From positions 18,809-82,808 of the forward strand of contig NW_003149773.1 in NCBI RefSeq assembly GCF_000003605.2: a stretch of DNA of 64,000 bases, given 5' to 3'. Positions 53,801 to 64,000 of the stretch are shown piece after piece (within the stretch, counting starts at the first letter, position 1; every line of letters begins with the position of its first letter). The notes beneath the pieces are model-generated. The model was not told the origin of the DNA. It did no database searches and was given only the letters and a program-made list of their open reading frames with translations. This DNA comes from Saccoglossus kowalevskii. Its lineage: Eukaryota; Hemichordata; Enteropneusta; Harrimaniidae. The position numbers were made by a program, and so were the translations under genes.

Positions 53801-54868
53801 ATGTTTTGATATCTGTTGATAAAACAATCGCAATCACTATTAACAGTGCTCATAGTCGTGTGATCTTGATTTGATTAGATATTTAAACCTGGTAACCAGT
53901 TGATTCAGTTTTGGGACAGGATCACAGGTCTTCTAGTGCCAGATGGCTAACCATGTTCAAGTTTTGTTTAAGACAATTCCAATGCCAAATTTTGTGGAGG
54001 AACTAAAACACTCTGTACCTACTAACTAATGTCAAGTGTACCTGAATATATCTGAGAAAATCTTCTTTTTCTTTTGACTTCCTTGCAAGCTTGTATTCAT
54101 GACCCCTCACTCTCTTCACAATAGCCCTTGAAATTATGAAGTACAATATTAGATGGAAATCCAAGAGCAGACATGTTCCATTGTAATAAATTTGTAATTG
54201 TAATAAATTAAGAAATAATGAAATTAAGCTTGGAAAGGTTTACAACTGATTCATGAAATACTGAAGAACGTATAAGGAATTATATGTGAAGTGTTTTTTT
54301 TTTGTTTTTTTCCAAGTATTTTATTGCAATATAAATGATGTTAAGTTAATATTTACACTTTCTCCAATTCTATCATATCTATATAGAGCCACTGGGCATT
54401 TTTATTTTTTTATTTTTGTCACACACATCATAGGACTTTATTGTACTGTGTAGAGTCTACGCCACGCCACTGTAATTGTTTTACACAAAATACTCCATCA
54501 CAGTCGGCAGTTATCTCATGGAGAGCTTCTGCAACTCAAAAAGAAGACTTTCTATTGCAGTAAATATCGTTAACACCATGGACGTATACAAACATTTCAT
54601 CAATACTGGTTATTTATTTGTGACGAATCATAGTTATCTACTCCGGTAATTCAATTCTGACAGAGACGTGACAGGAGACAGAAAAATGATAATTTCAAGC
54701 TTGATATCACTTCCGGTTTGGAAACAATATTGAAACCACTCATTACAAATACAACAATAACTGTCGTGACGCTTACTTTATCTCGGCTTTGTTAAACAAT
54801 CCTACTCTTTCGAGTTGTTCCAGTTCAGTGAGCCTTTCTTCAAGACGTTGTTGTACAAATTCTGCCAT
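38885..54868 (-). CDS. UTP6: U3 snoRNA-associated protein 6 (SSU processome, HAT repeats), 21 exons
   Basis: Exons: 54868-54777, 54126-54042, 53320-53279, 52981-52910, 52121-52053, 50359-50296, 49741-49623, 48934-48902, 48799-48764, 46999-46912, 46265-46181, 45520-45408, 45175-45033, 44293-44222, 43824-43692, 42773-42706, 42324-42247, 41076-40970, 40547-40481, 39629-39557, 39048-38885. The phases all agree and give 600 aa; human UTP6 is 597. The N-terminus (MAEFVQQRLEERLTELEQLE) and many blocks (FCKKW, LWIMAAKFEMED, LRALRFHPE, DLWLSYVKLEL) are orthologous. UTP6 is built of half-a-TPR (HAT) repeats and belongs to the UTP-B part of the small-subunit processome, needed for 18S rRNA maturation in the nucleolus. 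Intron 8 uses a GC donor (AAG|GCAAGT). Exon 17 has an alternative upstream in-frame acceptor adding eight codons; the shorter form matches the human length. Confidence 0.97.
39077..39107. repeat. Hairpin insertion flanked by 6-bp direct repeat TTAAAC
   Basis: A short near-perfect palindrome (CAAGGACTA/TAGTCTTTG, one mismatch) lies between TTAAAC at 39077-39082 and 39102-39107. It is 29 bp upstream (transcript sense) of the final UTP6 exon, within the intron. Confidence 0.6.
42405..42564 (+). mobile_element. MITE-like element of the TACTGTAAAATA family
   Basis: Ends TACTGT and TATTTTACAGTA. It shares CGCTGAAGGATGATTCAGTGAAAATAAAATC with the copy at 46366-46577. It lies in a UTP6 intron. Confidence 0.6.
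44700..45015 (+). mobile_element. 3' end of a LINE (reverse-transcriptase ORF tail)
   Basis: A short plus-strand frame reads VAYNNALRIICNVSRS, the conserved YNNALR tail found at the end of many CR1- and jockey-like RT proteins. It is followed by a stop, a short 3' UTR and an (AAT)n tail ending near 45006. The insertion is antisense to UTP6 and ends about 25 bp from exon 13. Confidence 0.6.
46366..46577 (+). mobile_element. MITE-like element of the TACTGTAAAATA family
   Basis: Terminal inverted repeats TACTGTAAAATATTTTATTTTC and its near-complement ending TATTTTACAGTA. It lies in a UTP6 intron and is about 210 bp with no coding frame. Confidence 0.7.
47390..48415. repeat. Tandemly arranged repeat (about 320-390-bp units) with terminal hairpin
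   Basis: Units share AAAACAAAATGGCCGCCAG, TTGAACTTGATC, CATGACTGAGATCC and GGCCTTAAAATG phrases; boundaries fall near 47636 and 48025. The block ends in a strong hairpin (AGTCCCCGTT...AACGGGGACT, 48372-48406). A similar but diverged copy lies around 63130-63420. It sits in the UTP6 intron between exons 9 and 10. Confidence 0.6.
47945..47994. other. Assembly gap (50 N), probably false
   Basis: The 20 bases before the gap (47925-47944) are identical to the 20 bases after it (47995-48014). The two contig ends probably overlap, so the gap may not represent missing sequence. Confidence 0.85.
50598..51717. mobile_element. DNA-transposon-like element with GAGTATAAGCCCA termini (about 1.1 kb)
   Basis: Left end TTACCGTACTTCCCCGAGTATAAGCCCA; right end contains TGGGCTTATACTC in inverted orientation, with more GGGCTTATACTCGAGGA-like copies just inside each end. 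Non-autonomous; no transposase recognised. Lies in a UTP6 intron. Confidence 0.55.
51728..51939 (+). mobile_element. MITE-like element of the TACTGTAAA family
   Basis: Begins TACTGTAAAGGGGGTAATTATTCACTG and ends TCATTTTACAGTA. It is the inverted relative of 13754-13933. The interior also contains an inverted GTGTTTTAATTTAGC / GCTAAATTAAAACAC pair. Confidence 0.65.
52755..52868 (+). mobile_element. 114-bp retroposed LINE/SINE tail with 21-bp target duplication
   Basis: Flanked by identical 21-bp copies of TATATGACTATGATATTGTCA (52734-52754 and 52869-52889). The insert ends in ACTACTAC after AATAAATACAACCGAT, typical of a 5'-truncated retroelement 3' end with a short simple-repeat tail. It lies 21 bp from UTP6 exon 4. 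Confidence 0.8.
53458..53782. mobile_element. Possible repeat element with CAGGGATT termini
   Basis: Left CTACAGGGATTTTTCTAG and right CAAATCCCTGGGCTAG are imperfect inverted ends around about 320 bp in a UTP6 intron. No coding capacity is evident. Confidence 0.35.
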
Positions 54869-55183
54869 GTCTGTTGTATTTTCCTAACCAGCATTTGATT
54901 CAAATGTATGTTGCAGACTACGAAACACATGGACAGTTTCTTTACTGCGCATGCGCAGTTCAATCAAAAAGGATGTTGGTGTATTCTCGTTTACCAGAAT
55001 AATTGTTGTGCCAGATTTGGATTATTTGTATAATATAAACCACAGCGTACTCAGATAATTGATTTTGTCTGGAATTGTGCTGACTGCACACAGAAAACTT
55101 GTATTTTGTATCGGAGTCAACTGTAGGTCATCACGTGAAACCGAGGCTTAGGATTCCAAAACGAGGCGTTGTTAGATACCATA
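54869..55183. promoter_or_regulatory. Bidirectional UTP6/DNAAF5 promoter
   Basis: The start codons of UTP6 (minus) and DNAAF5 (plus) are only 315 bp apart. The interval contains a perfect NRF1 palindrome TGCGCATGCGCA (54946-54957), 78 bp upstream of the UTP6 ATG, and an E-box TCACGTGA (55131-55138), 46 bp upstream of the DNAAF5 ATG. No TATA box is seen. This fits a shared promoter of broadly expressed genes; the NRF1 role is inferred. Confidence 0.7.
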
Positions 55184-58100
55184 ATGGCGTCCCAAGAAGA
55201 GATTGCTGCCAAAGCTGCTGACGTTTTACAAGGAATTGCAAGGCAAATCAACTGCCTTTCCGATGATAACAGAACCACTAGGCGACGTGGCATTGATGGA
55301 ATTCGCAAGGCAACTCTAGGAAAGGAACCACCACTGGAGAAAGAAATTCTCAAAGAAGTCCTCAATCACATCGTAAAATCCATTTTGAAATGTTTCAGTG
55401 ATCCTGTTGAAAAATGCCGTGAGTTAGCCATACACTTTATTGGTGACTATATCACAAGCGTTGATAATTTCGAAGATATTCTGCCGTACCTCATACCAAC
55501 ACTTGTACAGAGGCTAGGCTGTAAGGAAATCGTGGAAAATGCCGAAGAACTGCGACTGACTTTGGTGGAGTTATTAACCAAAATTGTTGAGATTTGTAAG
55601 AAAAATGTTGCCCCCTATTTAGATGACATGATCCAAATTCTCCAGAAAACTATTGTTGATCCATATCCGGAAGTGAAAAAACAAAGTTGTAAATGCACCT
55701 CTCTGTTAGCCAAGACAATTCCTGAACATTTCCACTTGCTGTCTGAATCGCTGATTGCCCCCCTGCTTCTGACAGTCAGTCACCAACATTCCAAAGTTCG
55801 CGTCGCTTGTATCAACACTATAGGTGATGTTCTGCAATACGGTAGTCCCAAACCAATGGAGAATGTCATTCCGCACCTAACACAACGTTTTTTTGACCAA
55901 GCACCAACAGTCAGAGTTGCTGTAACTGACGTAGTTGGGCACTGGCTGTTGGATTTTATTGATCGTTACTCGTTCCATTCAAAGCTGATTCCACTTCTGC
56001 TTGGTAGTGTTAGCGATGAATTGCCAGAAATACAAAATCAGGTATGTACCGGTAATTATGTAATGAAGGTAACCCTGCTGGCAAAAGGAATGCAAACCAG
56101 TGGAAGAAGTTTTTCCAAAGCGTCTTGGTGAATAGTATATTTGTTTTGAGCAGTTAGTGAAAAATGGCATGTTCTGTTACTTTTCTCTTGGTGTCTTTAC
56201 TTACATGTAACCATGGAAGTAAGGAGGCATCCATGATGGCATAACCCTAAACTCACTAGGTATCTGTCATTCATCAACAAATCCACAGTACATCTAACAA
56301 CACTTCTCTAATACTGGTGTTAAACCTTATCAGCATCCAGGAAATTAGTCATAAAAGTGACTGAAACTGCACAGCCATCTAAACACTTGTATAATCACAG
56401 ATACTAGAAAACTATACTGTGTTAATTAATTGAAATCCTATGAAGCAGATATTGATGGAAAAAGTAATGCCTGAATTCAAACTGCTTCTAAATGCTTTTC
56501 TATGTAAACACATTTCACTGTTAGTACGCAGGGGTAGTACCGGTAGTGTAAAATAAACAGAACAAATTTTTAAATGTTCTCAACAACAGCTTGACAAGAA
56601 TCATTTTGATTGGTAATAAAATTGATGTGTTCAAACACGTCATCTAAAATAACCCTGTTAACACGTTTGTCACATTCATTGTCTTTTTAGGCAAAACAAT
56701 TGTGGAAGGATGTTGGTGCTAAATATCAAGATGAAAACGAAGAAGAACTGAAAAAACAAATTGATTTTGGTGGTCCTGATCCAGCACTACCACCAGGAGA
56801 AGGTGAAAATGAATCAATGATTATGTCAGAGTATGTTTATGTGATATATACATATACATACCGGTAATATTAACTCATTATACCACATTAAAAACTGTCA
56901 TTAACTTACACTGCTCAACCAAGTTTTCATGTGAGATGGAAGGCATCATCGTCACTTTCATACACCCAAGGAATAATTTTTCTACTACCATATAATCCTC
57001 TATTACAAGCGCATCTCAAATAGAAGTGCACTCAGACCCAGAACTGCGCTTATAGTATATTTGTCATAATAAATACTGTGTGATGTATATATTTTTTTGT
57101 TAATCTCGTGGCTACATTTACTTAGTGTACCTCCATCTATTTTTGTCATTCAAGATGAACGTCCTGGTCTTGGATGCCGAATTCTAGTGTATCGAAACCT
57201 TATCAAGATTCTGCCCGGTATAGTGAATGACCTCTCAGATTGGACGGTATCTAACCGAGTCATGTCCTCCAAGTTACTGTGCGTGTTGTTACTTAATGCT
57301 GAAGACCATGTGACCCAACACCTGGCTGCCTTGTTAACTGGGCTATATAAGGCTTGTGGTGACGATGAACAACAGGTGGTTGAAAGGGTATGTTCAGTCT
57401 GTACCTCTGAGTTAATAATAGTTGGATATTGTTGTAATGCAGTTTAAATTATTTAAATCAGTGTATTGTCAGTAGTGCATGTGCTCACAAGAATGACAGA
57501 GATGTGTCCATTGTCATTATGCATGTACAATGAATGTGATTTTTGGTTCATGTGATGCACTTCTAATAAAGCGTATGCATCAGATTCCTGTTTATAGTTT
57601 CTTTTTAGTGTTATTTTCCTGTGACAGTATCGGTAGCCACTTCAAGATTGACACTGTAAATCATGTCTTTTTAGCCTGGTGTATTAGCTAATTTGCCTAA
57701 TCTGTAATTTTGCTAATTCAAGATGTAGCTGATTTAAAAGAAAGTATATTCACACAATGAATGAGATTGTTGGCTTTTTAGCTGAATCAAGATTTTGTTA
57801 ATTCATGTATTGAGTCAAATTCAATGTGTTTTGCTCTACATGTATTTAATAGATCCCTTGTAACAAGTAAGCAAGCATACAAAGGTGAAATAAAAATATT
57901 CCCATTCATTGTGCATGTACGTTTGAAATGCATGCATTGGAGCTTTTCTTAATGTTCTTTAAAAACAAACAAAGAGCTAAATTTTCATAAGAAATAAGTT
58001 CAATATTTATGAGAATTTTATGAGAAAAAAAAAACATTGACCGAGAGCTTTTTGGGTATTTGCATATTTTGAAATCCTTTGTTTATAGACATACTGGTTA

Positions 58101-61100
58101 TATCTGTTCTCATAGGTGATCAAGTCAGCAGAGTTAACAGGATGGTTTGTGAAACCTGAAATCTATTGTAATCTTGTCTTACCCACACTGAAATCTTCCC
58201 AGAATGCAAATGTTCTTACTATATTTGCCGCTTTGATTAGAGGCACTCCGCCTGGTGTATTGCAGTCACGGTTACATGAGATATGTGATACACTAGCTGA
58301 ACCGGATGTATGCAGAGCTGCTGAGGTGAGTCTCAGAATTGCTATTGAGTCAATAATACTTTAAAATTGTATCCCTACTTTATGTCACACACTTCCTACT
58401 GATTAAGGACAGCAGGCACCAGCACATGGAAGTAATAGAAACCCATACCCCTAAAGGCCTCTGATCAGATTTCTCACAAGAATTTGTGATTTTTTATCTC
58501 GTACAAACTCCATCACTCCATTGAATAGTATTCTGGACATTCTTACGAATATTATCAAATCAGCAAAAGTTTCCCAAACCGGTTCATCTACGTGCATACA
58601 TACAATGTGTTGAATCAATTTGAATCTACATTGGCAATCTCATACTCTCAGTTGTTGGGAATGTAAGAATTATTCGTCTGACACTAAAACTTAAATGATT
58701 TATCTTAAATGATTCAGTAATGACAGTCAGTCTTTTAAAAATCACCATTCTTGTTTTGTTTTTCTTTTCTAAGATGAAGTATCTTTATCAAGTCCTGGCT
58801 TGCACTGACGCTGTTATCAGTAAATGTGGTGAAGACTGCAAAGAATATAGTTTACAGTTGTTCACTGTATTGCTGACTGTCTTGGCAATGACTAACAATA
58901 TAGATCTTATGGATGAGGTAAGTTTTTTCATGTTACAGTAGCAATCATAATCTGAATGTAAATGTGCATATTATTTGCATATTATTTTGCACATGTATAT
59001 GAATTTATTTCCACTTCACTCACAGGTCAAAGTAACTTTGAAAAAATTATCTGAAGTTCAAGGTCTTGGTGATTCGTACGAGTTATATCATCAGCACACT
59101 AAGCAAGTACTTGATAGTTTGAAGGGTAGTTATGAACAGTGGACTAACTACTCCACAGAAAGACTAATTTTTGATACATTACTCACTGAAGCAGGTAAGC
59201 ATAACGTATATAAATAACACTTGAATCTTGATGGAAATGTGTATATGCATGTTGTCTGTTAATATCATTCTATAACATTCTAGGTATGATAAGGCATGAT
59301 ATGAGTGTAAACTATCAACCTGAGCCATCACAATATATTGTTTCCCAATTGCTTGGAGGTTAACCTGAAAGTATACACAGAGGAAGTCTGGCAATTAAAT
59401 CTACTTGTGCACCACAGAAATTGATGCAATTCTGTACTGCCCGAGTGCTTACTTCGCGATATTCTCATGATAACCATGTTCTGATTGTAGTTGCAATTAT
59501 AGTCACAACATCTCAACATAGATTCATGCCACCATGGCGTTATTTTTTTTCATGTCAAATGATACATTGTTGCTGCACTCATTTTCGATGCGAGATTTAT
59601 ACTAAATATGTTAAATTCTTTTTACTCATAGTATTCATTTCAATGATAATGTACATGTCTATTCCATTTTTACCCTTCCCACTGCAGGTCCTGTTGTTGG
59701 TGAGCATCTCGATGAGGTCATACCAATGCTTAAAACCAACTTGCGTCCCGAGAAAGACCCTGAATTACGACTCAAGTTATTCTCACTGCTTTCTAGACTG
59801 GTAACCAACGCTAGCTATACTCTCAACTCGCAGGAGAGGTTTGGTGACTTTGTAATCGTTGTAGTCAAGGATATGATCATACCTAACTGTGTGTGGCATG
59901 CTGGCAGGACTTCGGCGGCCGTCAGGACTATTACAGTGTCCTGCCTCTGGGCACTGTTCCAGAGTGAACTACTTACTGATGTGAAGGTACATATTGTATG
60001 CATTATTGTGACAGAATTGGTAAAAATGCATTACGTGTGAATGTCTTTTCCACATAATTGAATATTATTTGTTACCATGGTTATCAGTCATTTGTTTTGA
60101 AGTATCAACCACGTAGATATTCATCTATTAGAAGCACTTCTGTAATTGCATTGATTGTATACTGGATTATTATTTGTTTGGCTGTACAGCCATAGCTAAT
60201 ACTGCAAATATGTCAAAATATTTCATAATAACGACCCCCTTATGGGGAGTCAAAGTGAAGACAACTCCTTTGTCTTGAGCACCACAGTGAAGTATTCATG
60301 GTTGCAATTTTCTGTGAGTCACAAATATGTGCATTTAAGTTTGATCAGTACAGATTCATGAATGCCTATCATCTTGTTGTTCAAACAACTACATGTAATC
60401 TATGTATTGTTTCTCATTGTCATAAAAAAAGGGGAGTACCTGCCTATTTGTGAAGTGGTTTCAGTATTTTTCTCCGTTCAAATACATGGGCAATAGAACA
60501 TGTTCTCTCTAGAATCTCCCATTGATCAATCTTAATATGGCTTACAGTATTCATGATTTTTTGTTTTTTCAACTTAGTTTATAATTCTGAATTATGGCAT
60601 TATCAGCCTAACTAAAACTTTGCACATGTCCGTATTTCTACTTGTAATATTATCAAACCACATGCCTGTATTTCTATTTCTAGCTTAACCCAATACTAGA
60701 TGACCTTGTGACTCAGCTAGTTTCTTTACTGGAAGATGACGTAAGAACCACTCGTCTGGTCACCTGCAGAGTTCTGCAGAAACTTCTTACACTCTGCAAG
60801 CATTCATTTGATCCTGAGAGATTGCATAAAATGTACATGGAGCTGCTCAAGAGAATGGATGATAGTAACGATGAAGTGAGAGTAGCCACGGCGAGGACCT
60901 TCTCGGCATACTTCAACTGCTTCCAGTCGGACTATGATGCTAGTTTTTACAGGGCACACCTTGAAGAAATGTACAAAGGTTTACTGGTACATCTTGATGA
61001 TCCAGATCCCATTATACAGGATGCAGTCTTTGGTATGTTTTCTTATTTAATGATAATGAATCTTTTACATTATTGTATTGTACTAATTAATTTTCTGAAT

Positions 61101-61754
61101 TATGTTTATGTTATTCTTGAAAAACCTGTATTTTTGGATATGAACAATTTGGCAGTAAAAAAGTAATAATCTAAACAGTGCACAATGTAAAACTTCAAGC
61201 CTATTTTACACATTTTAATCAGAGGGTTGAGTAGTTGCATTTGAATTTTAGTAAACATTAATTGTTATTAACACGTTGATAATGGCAACAGTGTAATCCA
61301 GCTGGGTACTCCCTGTACAAGATAGTTTTTCATCTTGAAACTAATTGGATTGAGTTGTGTTTTATTCTAGTATAGCTTTTAAAATACCAGTGTGTGTATG
61401 CATGAATACACTTTCTAATTGTCATATCTGAATCTGATATGGTACTCCTTATTTGTACTCCTGAGTTGGAATGATGCTGTCTCCTATGACTTCACTTCAC
61501 ATTATCACAAGCTCTCCAATGTGTACAAGTAATTTGTATTATATTTGTGATATATATACATTCTACTGGTCTATTATATGCATAATTATATTTTTATATT
61601 TTATATTATTGTTTCAGATGTTCTAAAACAAGCAGCCTCCATATGTCCAGCCATGTTACAGAGACAAATTGATGACGTCAAGCATAAACACCGAATTCCC
61701 AAATATTGTAATCATCTATCAGAACATATCAACACTCTACAGTCATCGTCATGA
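55184..61754 (+). CDS. DNAAF5: Dynein axonemal assembly factor 5 (HEATR2), 9 exons
   Basis: Exons: 55184-56041, 56691-56830, 57126-57387, 58116-58325, 58774-58917, 59026-59194, 59688-59986, 60684-61032, 61618-61754. Every intron is GT-AG, all phases agree, and the product is 855 aa, the same length as the human protein. Orthology is clear along the length: SESLIAPLLLTVSHQHSKVRVA, DRYSFHSKLIPLLLGS, LLLNAEDHVTQHL, WHAGRTSAAVRT, ELLKRMDD, LLVHLDDP and a KHKHR segment near the C-terminus. The protein is an all-helical HEAT-repeat scaffold. It acts in the cytoplasm in folding and preassembly of outer and inner dynein arms for motile cilia; human mutations cause primary ciliary dyskinesia. The start ATG (MASQEE) was chosen because upstream codons in the frame give only a TTG. 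Confidence 0.97.
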
Positions 61755-64000
61755 CAACACTTTCTGAGAATTATTACGTAACATTTTTAGATCATTCACA
61801 GAGAGCTGTACTCGTTGAGTAATTTTCTGCAGCTAATTAATTTAATTGAGGTGTGAGAAACATGTTTAATATGTTTGTAGTGTTTTATTTGAATATCGCA
61901 TATGATAATACTTTATCTATACATACCATGTGTAGAAGATCTGCTATAGATTGACAATATGTAGTCACGGCTTGTATTATAACAGTCATGAAATATGTAG
62001 TAGCTGGAGGCAGGTAACAGGTTTTTTGCACCTTTGGAGATGTGTACTACCAGTAGATGCTATGGTTGATTTTTCATTATTACAGAACATTTGTCACTTC
62101 ATGTGGTTTTCAATAAGGGTCCTATGCGACATGTACAACACGTATAAAAAAAACCCACTGTTTATTTACACAATTTGAACAAGCAAATGATTGTAGTGTT
62201 TTAAATGATCAAAATTTACACAAATTCCATAATGTGTACTTTTACAACTGCTGCTATTTTGAAATATGTTCAAATAGTATTAAAGTGTTACCTGTGCTGG
62301 TTATGTGTAAGCAGTGAAAAGTAACTACTGTTTTGTGAAAGTCTTCGCTGCATTCACTTGCATGTTGTCAACTATACATCCCTATCTTTCTGGTAAAATC
62401 ATGGTACTGATCAATCCTAACATGGCAACATACAGTAACAGTAAATTATGGGATGGCAGTATATTCATTTCTGTGATTATGTTATTGTTTTAATTATGTG
62501 TATATATGCAAATAATCTTGTGAGTTTTTATGACAGACATATTCAATGTTTAATAAGATGGCAACATACATTAGTCAACCCTTGTAAATTTTTCACCTTT
62601 TGCCCACAATTAGGGTTTTTTCGCAATTAATTTGATTAAAATTCGATGTAGGTCTAGGTCTAGACTCCAATATTTTTTTTTTATTTTTATTGTTATTCAA
62701 AAAATATAAAATTTAAAAAAAAAATTTGAGCCAGGACCTACTGTAAATTTTTTTTTAATAGAAATGGTGAATTTTTGGTTCTTAATTATTCAAAAAGAAT
62801 GGGTGCGACTTTTATTAGGGTTGCGTCTTCTAATACAGATTTTACGGTACATTGCATTTTAATCTGATTGGGTTCTTTCCATGTGTGTATTCATTTGACA
62901 GTCACATTTTTGTTTCAAACTTGATACTTTAGTTGATTCCTGATAGTAGACATATTTTTTTCTAGATCAGATTAAAAAGAAAGTCAGACTGGTCATTTAT
63001 GCTCAAATTCTGAATATTGGAACTGCATAATGGCTAATTGAGACACATTTGGTTCATTCTTATTCTTATTTTGGCTCAAAAATGCAATCTCTTCAAACTG
63101 GTAATTGTGTTGTTGCACACAAATCCAGATTTGATTTGTATCTTCAATCCAAGATGTCTGACAGGCAGCCATTTTGACTGACTGACGAATATAATAAATT
63201 TCACGAAAAAATGGTACATATGGATTGACCTCCCTTTTCTGTGCATGCGAACATCCATATCCACACATTATACACGTGTTGGACATATGCACATGCATTA
63301 TTCTTCATTCAAGATAGCTGAATGGCAGCCATTTTTAAGCCAAAAATGCATCAAAATCGTATGTTTTACCATTCCGGAACCTGATCTCCGTCGTGCATGA
63401 ACAGATTCTGTTCAAACTTGGCCTTTTCATTAAACCTTTCACCATAGATGTGAAACACACAAAATGGAGCACCATTTATTTGTCATAAGTATAAGAAAAA
63501 AGTGGGCTGCGACATTCTTAAACAAGCAGCCTCTCGGCTGAGATAGCTCCGCTGTTAGCACTGTACATTTCAATTAAAGAACAGAAGATATCATTAGAAA
63601 ATGAACAATATGCATAGTATCAATGCAATGGGACTTGCTGTTGTCAACAAGAATTCAAAAATATCATTTTTCACTATAAATGATTGTGGTTTTTAACAAG
63701 AAGTCGAAAATATCACTTTTTACCAAAAATGATAAAAATATTCATCAAAATTAGAGAATTGAAGATATCATTACAAAATGGACAAATCTGAGAGAGGTCC
63801 ACATGTAGTGTAGTACCTATATATGTAATATCAAAGCAATTGGACTTGCGGTTTTTAACAAGAAGTCAAAAATATCACTTTTTACCAAAAATGACAAAAA
63901 TATTCACCAAAATTAGAGAATTAAAGATATCATTACAAAATGAACAAATCTGAGAGAGGTCCACATGTAGTACCTATATATGTAATATCAAAGCAATTTG
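61755..64000. other. 3' flank of DNAAF5 and repeat-rich intergenic DNA
   Basis: No gene is seen. A fragment of the GGTCGTC MITE family lies near 62119-62190, A/T homopolymers near 62670-62760, and a diverged inverted copy of the 47-48 kb repeat near 63130-63420. Confidence 0.5.
63577..64000. repeat. Tandem repeat of about 162-bp units, running off the window
   Basis: Phrases such as GTTTTTAACAAGAAGTC, ACTTTTTACCAAAAATGA and CTGAGAGAGGTCCACATGTAG recur with about 162-bp spacing (for example 63688 and 63850). At least two and a half units are present, the first more diverged. Confidence 0.75.

Overview
The window is AT-rich, intron-bearing animal DNA with many short transposable-element remnants, microsatellites and two 50-base assembly gaps. 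It holds orthologues of UTP6, DNAAF5 and FAM181, death-domain and ZU5-UPA signalling domains, and galaxin-type cysteine repeats. These suggest a marine invertebrate, plausibly a non-vertebrate deuterostome such as a hemichordate or cephalochordate. The species is inferred from gene content only. I rebuilt genes by hand from GT/AG sites, reading frame and intron phase; no transcript or database was consulted.

Left third (1-25.3 kb). A large minus-strand gene (13326 down to 207, 8 coding exons, about 1878 aa) appears to encode one membrane receptor. Its order is signal peptide, galaxin-like CC repeats, beta-helix, cysteine-rich region, about nine or ten membrane helices, a cytoplasmic linker, ZU5 and UPA. 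Head-to-head with it on the plus strand is a second ZU5-UPA gene (21959-25257, possibly with a first exon at 16569). Its last exon carries a death-domain-like fold, but the preceding UPA exon ends in a stop codon. The 13.3-21.9 kb spacer has duplicated signal-exon-like segments, kappaB-like sites, an octamer and TATA boxes. This divergent pair is the best candidate here for an undescribed signalling system.

Middle (25.3-38.9 kb). Mostly repeats and sequence in which I see nothing, plus an intronless FAM181-family gene (32235-33401, plus) and one unrecognised minus-strand terminal exon (31275-31557).

Right third (38.9-64 kb). Two well-conserved housekeeping genes diverge from a 315-bp promoter containing a perfect NRF1 palindrome. 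UTP6 (minus, 21 exons, 600 aa) acts in pre-18S rRNA processing. DNAAF5 (plus, 9 exons, 855 aa) acts in cytoplasmic preassembly of axonemal dynein. UTP6 introns hold several MITEs, LINE or SINE tails and a tandem element interrupted by an apparently false gap. The last 2.2 kb is repeat-rich intergenic DNA.
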